64,000 bases of DNA, taken from contig NZ_CP133838.1 of the NCBI RefSeq assembly GCF_031432975.1, positions 1,798,001 to 1,862,000 of the forward strand. Reading direction: 5' to 3'. This DNA is from Buttiauxella selenatireducens (GTDB lineage Bacteria > Pseudomonadota > Gammaproteobacteria > Enterobacterales > Enterobacteriaceae). How positions within the stretch are numbered: position 1 is the stretch's first letter; each line of letters begins with the position of its first letter. This document shows, piece after piece, positions 34,719-43,962 of this stretch. The translations under genes were made by a program, and so were the position numbers. Below the pieces are notes generated by a model. The model made no database searches and was not told where the DNA came from. It was given only the letters and a program-made list of their open reading frames with translations.

Positions 34719-35957
34719 TTACGACCCTAGTAAGGGCGATTTTCGCTCTTCAAGCGCCAGTAAATATTTCGCTTCGTCATAACGGGTTCTGGTCTTCCAG
34801 CAGCGGTAAATAACCCTTATCCATTTGAATGCCAGAGCCCGGATCGCGGACTGATGAGATTTTCCCTTTTCTCGCTGCCCCTGATAATACCGTCTGGCCC
34901 AGTATGATGAGTTTACCGTCTTCGCAGTCCATTCCACGAATGTCTGTCGGACGAACTTCGCACACTGCCAACGCCAGTGCACCCAGGATTTTTGGCCGCT
35001 TCGCTCGGTTACTGGCGCGATGCCAGCATAGTTTTGTATTTCTTCTGCGCTGTTGAAGCGGTTGCGGTTATCACCCAATGCTGCAAGCATTCGCGGGCCC
35101 ATACACGGTCCCATGCCCGGCAGTGATTTGAACAGTTCAGCATCTGGCAATTTGTCAAAATGCGTTTCGATTCGTTCGTCATAGGTTTTGATGATTTCAC
35201 TCACGACTTTAATTTGTGCCGCCAGTGCTGTAGCCATCAAAGCATTAGCTTCTATAACTACTGGGTCTGTAGTCAATGGAATCGAACTCTCAATGCTCGC
35301 AACACGCTGCTCGGTAAGGGATCTTGCACGACCACCTTTGGTATTCAGAAAGTTACGGATCGTGTCGCGCCTGGCGCGTTTCAGTTGCTGCAGACTGGGC
35401 CACCGTATAATCAGTTCGCACAACAGTAAACTCCCCCTATGTGAGAACCATTCCAGAGGCTGAGGATAATACTGCTTCAATGTGTTGATAAGGCGGTTCA
35501 CGAAGCGGCGTTTGTCTTCAACCAACTGGCGACGCTGTTCAACTAACTGCTGGAGCAACCTGATATCTGCATTGTCAGGCTCGATGGCCTTTATCTTTTG
35601 GGGGTAACGTAGCATTAGCTCTAATGCTAACTCAGCATCCTGGGGATCATCCTTCGCACCACTTGGCCAGAAGGTCTGCCGATAGCGGGCCAGTGACAAC
35701 GAGTGCACAGGAAAAACAGTGACAAATGGGTACTTCTGTAGAGCATACACCACCGGGCCTTTCTTCAGCTCAAGGGCTATAGCGATCCTGCCTTTCACCT
35801 TTTGGTACAATTCGTTGAGCCAGATATCAAGCGCTTCCGGGGTATGTTCAACCACATGGAATATACGTTCGCCGTTTTTAAACTGAACGCAGACATCATG
35901 CTTTTTATCTGCCCAATCCAGACCAACATGAGCAGCAAACTTATCTATCGCAGTCAT
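34719..35957 (-). CDS. IS110-family transposase
   Basis: About 412 residues from the ATG at 35957 (MTAIDKFAAHVGLDWADKKH). The N-terminal DEDD/RuvC-like nuclease domain has GLDWADKKHDV and AKDDPQDAELALEL. The C-terminal Transposase_20 domain has SLPGMGPCMGPRMLAALGDN and IQNYAGIAPVTERSGQKSWV, with the catalytic-type serine region. The gene seems intact. Short repeats GCCCTGAG near 34694 and 36034 lie close to its probable ends, but I cannot fix the element's boundaries. It separates the RiPP operon from the next block. Confidence 0.9.
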   Translation of the reverse strand: MTAIDKFAAHVGLDWADKKHDVCVQFKNGERIFHVVEHTPEALDIWLNELYQKVKGRIAIALELKKGPVVYALQKYPFVTVFPVHSLSLARYRQTFWPSGAKDDPQDAELALELMLRYPQKIKAIEPDNADIRLLQQLVEQRRQLVEDKRRFVNRLINTLKQYYPQPLEWFSHRGSLLLCELIIRWPSLQQLKRARRDTIRNFLNTKGGRARSLTEQRVASIESSIPLTTDPVVIEANALMATALAAQIKVVSEIIKTYDERIETHFDKLPDAELFKSLPGMGPCMGPRMLAALGDNRNRFNSAEEIQNYAGIAPVTERSGQKSWVHWRWQCAKFVRQTFVEWTAKTVNSSYWARRYYQGQREKGKSHQSAIRALAFKWIRVIYRCWKTRTRYDEAKYLLALEERKSPLLGS

Positions 35958-36001
35958 CACCAACTCCTTTTTATCGGGGATTGGTATGCATTCCACGTTC
36001 T

Positions 36002-36416
36002 TCGAAAGAAATATAGTCAGCAGTTTTCTGCATGCCCTGAGTATTCGTTAGCGAACGTGGAGCACTTACTGGCTCGAAAGCAAAGCGGCAATCATCAAAT
36101 CACATGATTCTGGCACAATATTCGTAACCAGTAAGCGCATACCCTGAATCACTTAAAAGTGTAACTCTCAGGGTTCGAATGACTATATCTGGCACTGGGA
36201 AGACAGAATGCAATGTCATCAGGTCCGCTATGCGCTGTGGGTTCAACTGATGGATGCAACACACAACGAATAGCAGAAGTTACGCATAATGCTCATTGGC
36301 ATCTCTGACTCAGCTATAGAGTTGGACCGTCAATTAATGCAGGATCGTCCATTTAGCAACATCTGTAGTAAACTATCGCCAAGAAAATAGATCGTTAGAA
36401 AAAGGAAAGTTTATCT
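36002..36416. other. Non-coding stretch right of the IS110 gene
   Basis: It probably holds the right end of the IS110-type element and the promoter of the next gene. There is an imperfect hairpin around 36146-36176 (ACCCTGA/TCAGGGT). No gene is seen. Confidence 0.4.
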
Positions 36417-37073
36417 ATGGTTCCTGGCTATGTATATATTCTGGTCAATCCGAGCATGCCTGGATTGATTAAGGTCGGTCGAACACTGCGTGACTCCCGA
36501 ATGAGAGCGCGTGAACTATCCTCTACAGGTGTTCCAACCCCCTTTCAAGTGGCCTTCGAAATATTTGCCGAACAACATGAAACTCTGGAAGCTAGGGTAC
36601 ATCTTGAGTTAACAGATTTTCGTGTCAATGCGGCACGTGAGTTCTTTCGCTACCCACTCGACAAAGCCATTGCGTTATTGATCAAATTAGCGGAACCAAT
36701 CCAAAGTTCCGCGGAGCAATATGTAGCCGAAGATGTAACGCAACGACTTCGAGAAAAGTATTCCATGTACCTACGTCCCGATATTGTGGCAGTAAGGGTT
36801 GTTCAGATGCCTGGACGTGTCTGGCTAGAGATTACGACCGAGAAAGAAACTGCTGGATATCTCGTGGACCAGACAATCCAACGTACGGATCTAGCATTCA
36901 TTGCTGACACAGATGAAGCATTCTTTCGACCAGAAGATGATGTCCGCTTGAATGCGAATAAACTGGTGAATGACTACGATGTATATTCTATCGTCATGAC
37001 TACGGATCTTTTTCATGATAAAGTATGCCAACAAATAGTTCGCGCGCATCAAACGCAGAGACAATTTGTCTGA
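36417..37073 (+). CDS. GIY-YIG nuclease-like protein (T5orf172/MUG113 type)
   Basis: A 218-residue protein. The first 90 residues match the T5orf172 branch of the GIY-YIG fold: GYVYILVNPSMPGLIKVGRT, then RARELSSTGVPTPFQVAFEI, and a glutamate-bearing helix LEARVHLELTDFRVNAAREF with FFRYPLDKAI. Such domains occur in phage-encoded and defence-associated proteins. The C-terminal 120 residues are unassigned. AAAGGAAAG stands upstream of the start. It is monocistronic. Catalytic activity is not certain. Confidence 0.75.
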   Translation: MVPGYVYILVNPSMPGLIKVGRTLRDSRMRARELSSTGVPTPFQVAFEIFAEQHETLEARVHLELTDFRVNAAREFFRYPLDKAIALLIKLAEPIQSSAEQYVAEDVTQRLREKYSMYLRPDIVAVRVVQMPGRVWLEITTEKETAGYLVDQTIQRTDLAFIADTDEAFFRPEDDVRLNANKLVNDYDVYSIVMTTDLFHDKVCQQIVRAHQTQRQFV

Positions 37074-37189
37074 TGCGCTAGGCGCAATTCTAATCCAGGC
37101 TCATATTATGTAAATATCGTCCGTTTCAGAAACGGAGAGCTTGGCGGATTTCTGGCAGCTTCGCGCGATAAGCAGCAGTTAATCATTTT

Positions 37190-37354
37190 CTTTTGCTGAA
37201 GGTGGAGTGTATCCACGGAGAACGCTTTGCCAGCCGGGAAATAATGCGGACGGCAGTGTTTAATTATATCGAATGTGATTACAATCGCTGGCATCGCCAC
37301 AGCGCGTGCGGCGGTCTCAGCCTGGAACAATTTGAACACCAGAATCTTGCTTAG
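37190..37354 (+). pseudogene. C-terminal fragment of an IS3-family transposase (OrfB)
   Basis: About 54 residues in one frame: [20 protein letters not shown] followed by [20 protein letters not shown] and QFEHQNLA, stop. This is the rve-domain end of IS3-group transposases, with the catalytic glutamate region KVECIHGE. Everything upstream is missing, and a Tn3-type repeat starts 42 bp beyond. Confidence 0.8.
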
Positions 37355-37395
37355 GACTGTGTCTATTGTTGCTGGGTAAGCTCACTGAGCTAATA

Positions 37396-37433
37396 GGGGG
37401 CAGTTTAGATATCGAAAACCATTGCACGTTAAG
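37396..37433 (+). repeat. Solo Tn3-family-type 38-bp terminal repeat
   Basis: It starts GGGGGCAGTTTAGATATCGA and ends GCACGTTAAG. It aligns throughout with the units at 8927 and 18201. It stands just left of the phosphonate cluster block, after an IS3 fragment. Confidence 0.65.
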
Positions 37434-37576
37434 GCTAAATTTTAACCATGAACTTTCATTACCCCTCCTCAAGAGCCGCCTTGTTTCTAATATGAAAGAT
37501 TACGTTCAGCAAGGAAAGCTCCCAGAAGACACTTCGATTTTACAGAAAGTTACCACATTAGTATCTATAGAGAACT

Positions 37577-38326
37577 TCACTTCCCACCAGCCAAGTCTAT
37601 GAAACTGCCTGTCACGTAAGAAGCCTCATCGGACAATAGCCATGCTATGGCCTGAGCCACTTCCTCCGGCTGGCCACCGCGCTTCATCGGCAGACTATCT
37701 TTGACTCGATCGACCCGAGATGCTTCACCACCATCGGCATGCATGTCAGTGTAGATAAAGCCCGGTCGAACTGCATTAACGCGGATGCCCTGCCCGGCAA
37801 CCTCCAGAGACAGGCCAATAGTCAGAGTATCAATAGCACCTTTTGAAGCGGCATAATCGACATACTCATGTGGCGAACCGAGGCGCGATGCGGCAGAAGA
37901 AACGTTAACGATGGCACCTCCCAACCCTCCATGGCGAAACGCCATACGTTTAACAGCTTCGCGCGCACAGAGGAAACTACCGCTGACGTTAGTCGCAAAA
38001 AGTGTTGCTAAACGCTGTTCATTTACCTGCTCGATTGAAGCCTGAGGCATTAACATTCCAGCATTGTTGACTAAACCAGAAACAGACCCAAGATCTTTAT
38101 CTATTTGCTGAAACAATGCCACGACCTGCTCTTCCTGAGAGATATCGGCTCGTACAGCAATTGCCGTACCACCTGCATGACGAATCTTTTCCACAACTTC
38201 GTGCGCACAATCTTTACGTGTCCGATATCCGATACAAACTTTATGCCCTTTATTTGCCAGACAAAGCGCAGTTGACCTGCCAATGCCACGATCACCACCG
38301 GTGATTAACGTAATGTTTTTTCTCAT
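37577..38326 (-). CDS. SDR-family oxidoreductase (YgfF-like)
   Basis: A 249-residue classical short-chain dehydrogenase: cofactor motif TGGDRGIGRSTAL (about 8-20), NNAG, catalytic serine in NVSSAASRLG and YxxxK in YVDYAASKGA. An arginine-rich first strand (GYRTRKD) suggests NADPH. It closely resembles the enterobacterial YgfF group of unknown physiological substrate. It starts three bases after the MFS gene's stop on the same strand, so the two form one unit, divergent from the phosphonate genes. It could reduce a pathway aldehyde or ketone, but a role outside the pathway is not excluded. Confidence 0.8.
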   Translation of the reverse strand: MRKNITLITGGDRGIGRSTALCLANKGHKVCIGYRTRKDCAHEVVEKIRHAGGTAIAVRADISQEEQVVALFQQIDKDLGSVSGLVNNAGMLMPQASIEQVNEQRLATLFATNVSGSFLCAREAVKRMAFRHGGLGGAIVNVSSAASRLGSPHEYVDYAASKGAIDTLTIGLSLEVAGQGIRVNAVRPGFIYTDMHADGGEASRVDRVKDSLPMKRGGQPEEVAQAIAWLLSDEASYVTGSFIDLAGGK

Positions 38327-38329
38327 AAA

Positions 38330-39583
38330 TTATTCATCCAACCGAATCATTATATTTTTCTTATTCATCAGCATTAATGCTGCAATGTATAAACAAAGTA
38401 GTGCCATGAATAAAAATACGCCTTTCCCCCACCACTCCAACAACGCGCCACCAACAAGCGGTCCTAAAGAAAGTCCGAGCACCACTAACGTTGAAGCACC
38501 TAAATAAGCCCCTCGATAACGTTCTGGAGCCAGGCGATCGAGCAGAATACTCAAATTGGGTAACAGAATAGCCTCCGCAATGCTGAAGATTACAGTACAT
38601 CCACCCCACCAGAGTGTGCTTGTTGTTTCATTGAACCAAAACAAGAGTTGGGAGGAAGCGAAAATCAGCGCCCCAATGGTAATGCGTTGCTCAGGTGATA
38701 TATTCGTCAGCAACGGTACCAGATACAATTGGGCTACCAGTACGGTAATCGCGTTAACGATCAAAATAACGGTAACTAAATCAACAGTATGCGCAGCATC
38801 CAGTGCCAATAAATATTGCGGTACGATTGACTCTATCTGTGCGTAAACCAAATAACAAAGAATGCTGCACATGAGCACGATAATATAAATTCGATCTTTC
38901 AGAATTATTCGGGTTACCAGCCAACTGCCTAGATCCTTATCTGGTTGATCTTTTAAGCTGCTGTTGCTCTGCGTTTTTCCCGTGGGGATAAGTAATAACG
39001 AAAAAAGAAGAAAAGGTACATAAGAGAGAGCGGTGATCAAAAAGGTGCTTTTTTGTGAGTTAAGCCCAAAAATAATACCGATCAGTGGTCCACTGACCGC
39101 AGCAATATTGACCATCAAGTAACGAATTTGCAGCGCTAACTCTCGCCGTTTCTGATCCTGCAATAAATCACTCATCAGCGCTCGGCTAGGAGCATCTGTC
39201 CAAGAAAACGATATTCCCGTCAATAGAAGGCCACAAGCGAAAAAAAGCACACTGTTTGAGAATGCAATACTTGCATAACCAATTATCGCCAACAGACATC
39301 CTAGAATCAGCAGTTTTTTTCTTCCCATACGATCTGACAAAGATCCACCGTAAATCCCCAAAACGACAGAAATTAACGCACAACCGGACATCACACCTCC
39401 AATCGTCAACGGTGACAATTGATAAGTGCGCGTCAAAATAATGGACAAAAAAGGCCACGCCATAAAATAGCTAAACCGGGTGAGTAACGTAAAAAATAGC
39501 AGGATACAGACATTTGCGGGAAAGGTTGCAAGAGTCTGTCTCATTGTCAAGTCATCACTGTATGCCGTAGTGCGATCTTTCAT
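38330..39583 (-). CDS. MFS transporter, probable exporter of the phosphonate product
   Basis: A 417-residue, 12-helix major facilitator. The loop 2-3 signature is GIYGGSLSDRMGRKKLLILG, and the N-terminal half resembles MdtH-type drug exporters. I started at the ATG at 39583, preceded by GAGGAATG; a 17-codon longer frame has no ribosome-binding site. It is divergent from the PEP mutase gene with a shared 286-bp promoter region, so export or self-resistance for the product is the natural reading. The substrate is not shown. Confidence 0.85.
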   Translation of the reverse strand: MKDRTTAYSDDLTMRQTLATFPANVCILLFFTLLTRFSYFMAWPFLSIILTRTYQLSPLTIGGVMSGCALISVVLGIYGGSLSDRMGRKKLLILGCLLAIIGYASIAFSNSVLFFACGLLLTGISFSWTDAPSRALMSDLLQDQKRRELALQIRYLMVNIAAVSGPLIGIIFGLNSQKSTFLITALSYVPFLLFSLLLIPTGKTQSNSSLKDQPDKDLGSWLVTRIILKDRIYIIVLMCSILCYLVYAQIESIVPQYLLALDAAHTVDLVTVILIVNAITVLVAQLYLVPLLTNISPEQRITIGALIFASSQLLFWFNETTSTLWWGGCTVIFSIAEAILLPNLSILLDRLAPERYRGAYLGASTLVVLGLSLGPLVGGALLEWWGKGVFLFMALLCLYIAALMLMNKKNIMIRLDE

Positions 39584-39681
39584 ACATTCCTCAGTCAGAA
39601 AGCTACCGTTAGCTATTGGGTAGAACAATCCCATTTGTTAAATTTATGTAGATTTTCTTGAGTAATGTCAACTCAAAATGC

Positions 39682-39825
39682 GATATGCATAAATATGCAT
39701 TAAATTTTAAAAAACCTTGTTAAATCAAATTCACCTTGGGACGAAGATCAAATTTTTAATGCAAATAAATGCAAATAAATGCAATAAAATAGTTGTTGAC
39801 GAACGAATGAAATAGCCCTTACCGT
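39682..39825. promoter_or_regulatory. Divergent promoter region of the phosphonate locus with repeated ATGCAAATAA motifs
   Basis: This is an AT-rich spacer between the exporter and PEP mutase genes. ATGCAAATAA-type units occur in tandem at about 39758-39785 at 10-bp spacing, which puts them on one DNA face. A related ATATGCATAAATATGCAT palindrome pair is at 39684-39700. TTGACG (39796-39801), about 17-18 bases before TTACCG/TACCGT, could be the -35/-10 for the biosynthetic genes. The repeats directly upstream look like binding sites for an unidentified regulator. Confidence 0.5.
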
Positions 39826-39869
39826 AAAAAAATAAACAATGCATTAACATTGCTACTGAAAGGATGACT

Positions 39870-40757
39870 ATGTCTGGCAATACAGCTAGTTCCAAAAATC
39901 AGCAACTGCGGGAAATGATCTCTGGCCCTGATCTTAATTTTTTGATGGAAAGTCATAATGCCCTGAGCGCCAAGATAGCCGAGCAAGCTGGATTCTCTGG
40001 ATTATGGGCTTCCGGGCTAACTATATCCGCAGCTCTGGGGCTTTCTGATCGTAACGAGGCATCTTGGACACAGGTACTTGATGTCGTTGAATTTATGACT
40101 GACCATGTAAATATTCCCGTACTACTTGATGGCGATACGGGGTTTGGCAACTATCACAACGTTATCCGACTGGTAAAAAAACTGAGTCAGAAACATGTTT
40201 CTGGCGTTTGTCTTGAAGATAAGATTTTTCCCAAAATGAACTCCTTTCTCGGTGAAAGCCAGAAGTTGGCTGACATTGATGATTTTTGTTCAAAGATAAA
40301 AGCCGCCAAAGATACCCAGCTCGACGATGATTTTACTGTCATCGCTCGCACTGAAGCCCTGATCTCCGGTCTGGGTATGTCAGAAGCACTAAAACGCGCA
40401 GAACATTACCGACAGGCAGGAGCAGATGCGATCCTTATTCATTCCAAAAGCGACAACGCCGATGAAATCCTGACATTTTCCGCTGAATGGGCTTGCCGTG
40501 GCCCACTTGTTATTGTGCCAACTAAATATTACTCCACTCCGACGGAAATTTTTCAGCAGGCCAGAATTTCAACCATTATCTGGGCAAATCACAGCCTACG
40601 ATCTTCTATTGTGGCAATGCGGGAAACTACCCGTCATATCTTTGAAAACCAATCGATAAGCCATATCGAGCAGGATATCGCTACGCTGGAAGACGTCTTT
40701 GCGTTAACGAACGAAGTTAACGCAAATCTGGCAGACAAACTCTATAAAGCAGGATAA
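39870..40757 (+). CDS. pepM: Phosphoenolpyruvate mutase (PepM)
   Basis: A 295-residue isocitrate lyase/PEP mutase superfamily enzyme. It moves the phosphoryl group of PEP to carbon 3, giving phosphonopyruvate and the C-P bond. The diagnostic PepM motif EDKxxxxxNS is present as EDKIFPKMNS (116-125), which separates it from methylisocitrate lyases and phosphonopyruvate hydrolases. The metal-binding DGDTGFGN is at 87-94. The ATG at 39870 has AAGG six bases before it and is preferred over 39864. It is the first gene of the cluster and commits it to phosphonates. Confidence 0.95.
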   Translation: MSGNTASSKNQQLREMISGPDLNFLMESHNALSAKIAEQAGFSGLWASGLTISAALGLSDRNEASWTQVLDVVEFMTDHVNIPVLLDGDTGFGNYHNVIRLVKKLSQKHVSGVCLEDKIFPKMNSFLGESQKLADIDDFCSKIKAAKDTQLDDDFTVIARTEALISGLGMSEALKRAEHYRQAGADAILIHSKSDNADEILTFSAEWACRGPLVIVPTKYYSTPTEIFQQARISTIIWANHSLRSSIVAMRETTRHIFENQSISHIEQDIATLEDVFALTNEVNANLADKLYKAG

Positions 40758-40766
40758 AAGTGGCCG

Positions 40767-41879
40767 ATGGAAACCGCACATTATTTTACCTATCTGCTGA
40801 AAGAGGCTGGGTTTAACTTTTTCAGTGGTGTTCCCTGTTCATTTTTGACTCAAGTTATTGACCACGCTATTGCCGATCCTGACCTGGATTACATTGCTGC
40901 GACCAGTGAAGGAGAGGCTGTAGCGTTGGCTGCTGGTGCTTGGCTGGCGGGAAAACAGTCTGTGGTGATGTGTCAGAATTCAGGGTTAGGTAACATGGTA
41001 AATCCTCTGACTTCGCTTAATGCCGCTTTTAATATTCCAGTCCTTCTAGTGATTACCCATCGGGGTAAGCCAGGAATTAACGATGAGCCACAACACATAC
41101 TTATGGGCGAGATAACCCCTGATCTTCTGACGTTGCTCGGCATTCCTTCCATCATTTTACCCGCAGAAACTTCGGCAATGGCTGAGGTAATAACTAACGC
41201 AATGCATCAAGTGCAGAATGAACAAAAAACCGTTGCGATTATTGTTGAAAAAGGGATTTTTCAGGAAGCAACAGTCGCCAAAAGAACTCCATCTGTGCTA
41301 CCCAGCCGCACTGCAGTGCTGAAGCAACTTCTAGAACTGGCTGGAGAACAGGACTTTCTCATTGCGACTACCGGCAAAACAGGGCGAGAACTGTTTACAT
41401 TAAACGATAGGCCAAACAATCTTTACTGCGTTGGTTCCATGGGATACGCAAGCTCATTAGCGCAAGGGATCGCTCTGTTCACGCCACAACGAACCGTCAC
41501 CATTATCGATGGCGATGGAGCCGCGCTTATGCATCCGGGGAATATGGCAACCATTGGTCACCTGCATAATTCAAACCTGATTCATCTGCTTTTGAATAAC
41601 GGTGTTTACGATTCCACCGGTGGTCAGGAAACGTTGGCTGAAGGGGTTAATTTCGCGCAGGTAGCACTTGGAATGGGTTATGCGCATGCACAGTATTGCG
41701 CATCTATGTCTGAACTGACCGATGCTTATCGCCGTGCGCGAGAACATGTCCGGGGCCCGGTACTACTGATCATCAATATTGCTATCGGCTCTATGGGGGA
41801 TTTAGGACGCCCTACGGTCACCCCAGAGCAAATTGCCATGCGCCTTAAACATCAAATAAAGGAGTCCTTCTTCTTATGA
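40767..41879 (+). CDS. ppd: Phosphonopyruvate decarboxylase
   Basis: A 370-residue thiamine-diphosphate enzyme that decarboxylates phosphonopyruvate to phosphonoacetaldehyde, pulling the unfavourable mutase step forward. GVPCSFLTQVIDHAI near the N-terminus and the SEGEAVALAAG segment (catalytic Glu) are typical. The ThDP/Mg motif is GDGAALMHPGNMATIGHL. It starts nine bases after pepM and overlaps the next gene by ATGA. It implies that the pathway passes through phosphonoacetaldehyde rather than a phosphonomethylmalate route. Confidence 0.93.
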   Translation: METAHYFTYLLKEAGFNFFSGVPCSFLTQVIDHAIADPDLDYIAATSEGEAVALAAGAWLAGKQSVVMCQNSGLGNMVNPLTSLNAAFNIPVLLVITHRGKPGINDEPQHILMGEITPDLLTLLGIPSIILPAETSAMAEVITNAMHQVQNEQKTVAIIVEKGIFQEATVAKRTPSVLPSRTAVLKQLLELAGEQDFLIATTGKTGRELFTLNDRPNNLYCVGSMGYASSLAQGIALFTPQRTVTIIDGDGAALMHPGNMATIGHLHNSNLIHLLLNNGVYDSTGGQETLAEGVNFAQVALGMGYAHAQYCASMSELTDAYRRAREHVRGPVLLIINIAIGSMGDLGRPTVTPEQIAMRLKHQIKESFFL

Positions 41880-43096
41880 CAGCTCATTTCACGTTGAATA
41901 AAACTCTCGATGCAATGGAAGTTTACACTTCGAAAGCTATTGCCAACAAAGCGGCACAAATGCCAGATGTGATGAATCTTAGCTTTGGAGAACCGGAATT
42001 CGGTCCTCCTGAGTTTCTGAAACCTTTAATTGAACAACAAGGGCTGAGCTGGGAAGTTTTTTTGCACTCAGTAAAAGGTTATGAACAGCCAAAAGGATCG
42101 CTAGCTTTACGCCAGGCTATTGCCGAGTGGTATCAACAACATTATGACGTAATTGTTGACCCCGAACGGGAAATCATGATTACTCACGGTGGCGTGGAAG
42201 CAATTAATCTCGCGATCCAATGCACCACACAGGCACAACAGGGTGTGATTATCAGCCATCCTTCTTATATGTTGTATGAACGTGCCGTGACAGCCCTTAA
42301 TCGCAAACCGATCGCACTTCATCGGCCATTGGGTGATGCTGAATATTATTCTGCACTGGAAGCACAACAACAGGATGCGGCAATGCAACAGGCCGGTGCG
42401 ATCATCGTTAATTCACCGGAGAACCCAAGCGGATATATGCTGAACACCCAAGATTGGGATGCTGTAGCGGCGTTCACGCAGCAGCATGGCATCTGGTTAA
42501 TTCACGATGAAGTATATGATGTTATGGCTTATTCAGAACGGCATCAGCCCGCATTGAAACATCCGAAGCTGTGCGAAAACACCATCATGATCAATAGTTT
42601 CTCCAAAAAATTCGGCCTTCCGGGACTACGTATTGGCTGGATGATTGCCAATGAGCGTGTCATCAATATGGCAGCGAAACTGCATGACTATTTTTATCTC
42701 GGAGTAAATAAACAATATGAACAAATTGCCCTGTTGATTTTACGTGAGCCACGTATGACAACTTGGCTTCACGAAGTCGTTGTAAAGCTGCAAGCCCGGA
42801 TGGAGCGCGCTATCAGCGAACTTAATGTTTCGCTGGGATATAAGTGGACTCGTCAGCCCCGTGGAGCCATGTTCCTTTTCCCTGATGTTTCCTGCCTGTA
42901 TTCGCGCTTGCCCATTAAGTGGCAGGACAATAGCCGCACCGTAGGAGAATGTGTGGCGGAATACTTATTGCATGAGAAAGGTGTAGCAGTAGTGCCTGGC
43001 CACGTATATGGAGAAAACTCAACAAATCATATTCGTATGGTGCTTTGCACAACCGAAGACGTGTTCGAACAGGCGTTGCATCGCCTGACCCATTAA
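41876..43096 (+). CDS. PLP-dependent aminotransferase, class I/II
   Basis: A 406-residue fold-type I aminotransferase of the aspartate/aromatic group. NLSFGEPEFGPPEFL is at 34-48, NSPENPSGYMLN binds cofactor phosphate and substrate, and the PLP lysine is in SFSKKFGLPGLRIGW (K244). The substrate is not evident. A separate PhnW makes 2-aminoethylphosphonate in this cluster, so this enzyme more likely makes another amino acid unit (for example phosphonoalanine from phosphonopyruvate) or acts on a tailored intermediate. It is translationally coupled to the decarboxylase gene. Confidence 0.85.
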   Translation: MTAHFTLNKTLDAMEVYTSKAIANKAAQMPDVMNLSFGEPEFGPPEFLKPLIEQQGLSWEVFLHSVKGYEQPKGSLALRQAIAEWYQQHYDVIVDPEREIMITHGGVEAINLAIQCTTQAQQGVIISHPSYMLYERAVTALNRKPIALHRPLGDAEYYSALEAQQQDAAMQQAGAIIVNSPENPSGYMLNTQDWDAVAAFTQQHGIWLIHDEVYDVMAYSERHQPALKHPKLCENTIMINSFSKKFGLPGLRIGWMIANERVINMAAKLHDYFYLGVNKQYEQIALLILREPRMTTWLHEVVVKLQARMERAISELNVSLGYKWTRQPRGAMFLFPDVSCLYSRLPIKWQDNSRTVGECVAEYLLHEKGVAVVPGHVYGENSTNHIRMVLCTTEDVFEQALHRLTH

Positions 43097-43113
43097 ACAA
43101 ATGGAGAACAGCA

Positions 43114-43962
43114 ATGGACTACTTTCCCGATTCTCAGCTGATTTCTGGCTTTTTCAACGCAGGACAACAGGAACTACTCGACGCTATTTACCAAGAGTTA
43201 GATGCAAAGGCCCGAATGATAGTACAGCAGGCGCAAGCTGAAAACTGCACTCTAGCCGATTTTTACCGCCGTCAGCAAACCCTGATCGTTGTGCCAGAAA
43301 AACAGTCGACGGATCGTATCTGCCGTATGGAGTACCTCAATGGCAGCTCCGAGACTTTTTATCAGCAGGTAACTCTGCCGGTGCAACGGCGGCTCGAAGA
43401 ATTAGTGGGCGCAAAACTAACGCTGTTTAAAGACAAGTGTAACGTAAAAGCCCCTCAAGGGGGGGCCTTTCCACCTCATCAGGATGCTCCTGCTTACCGT
43501 AATTTTGGCCCCACTATTTTTATTACCGCAGGCATCATGCTGGATACACTGTCCACAGATAACGGTTGTCTGCATATGGCGGCTAATTACAGAAAGCTGA
43601 ACACTGGCATCGTGCAAAATTGCACCACACCATATGGGGGTTATCCCTTGTTCAAATACTTCGTAGGTGGCGAGCGTAATGGTGATCTTCTTGATGAAGT
43701 GCAGACTTTACTGCAATGGGAAACCATCAACGCTCAGGCGGGCGACATCCTGGTATTCAACTCATTCATTCCGCACTTTTCCCATATAAATACCAGCCAA
43801 CAGTACAGACGGGTGTTTTATCTCACTTTTAACCTACTGAGCGAAGGTTCCCATTACAACCACTATTACAAGAAAAAGTGGCAGGATTACAGCAACCCGC
43901 AGTTCCATATCTCTACCCCTACCACGCATGCAGCACTGCCTATTTGCAGAGGATTATTATGA
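43114..43962 (+). CDS. PhyH-type Fe(II)/2-oxoglutarate dioxygenase
   Basis: A 282-residue phytanoyl-CoA-dioxygenase-fold enzyme. The iron triad reads H122/D124 in PPHQDAP and H221 in HFSHINTSQQYRR, whose arginine would bind 2-oxoglutarate. Relatives in phosphonate pathways include PhnY*, which hydroxylates 2-aminoethylphosphonate at carbon 1, and Fzm/valinophos enzymes. Since PhnW is the very next gene, hydroxylation of 2-aminoethylphosphonate or a derivative is the simplest guess. GGAGA precedes the ATG at 43114; a longer frame overlapping the upstream gene is rejected. Confidence 0.85.
   Translation: MDYFPDSQLISGFFNAGQQELLDAIYQELDAKARMIVQQAQAENCTLADFYRRQQTLIVVPEKQSTDRICRMEYLNGSSETFYQQVTLPVQRRLEELVGAKLTLFKDKCNVKAPQGGAFPPHQDAPAYRNFGPTIFITAGIMLDTLSTDNGCLHMAANYRKLNTGIVQNCTTPYGGYPLFKYFVGGERNGDLLDEVQTLLQWETINAQAGDILVFNSFIPHFSHINTSQQYRRVFYLTFNLLSEGSHYNHYYKKKWQDYSNPQFHISTPTTHAALPICRGLL

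Noticed and set aside
36034..36176. Exact right boundary of the IS110 element
   Set aside because: IS110 elements lack clear inverted repeats; the short GCCCTGAG repeats are suggestive but insufficient to set ends.
37366..37602. Plus-strand frame of 78 codons across the Tn3-type repeat
   Set aside because: The start lies inside IS3 relic DNA and the frame reads through a repeat into the 3' end of the SDR gene; no ribosome-binding site.
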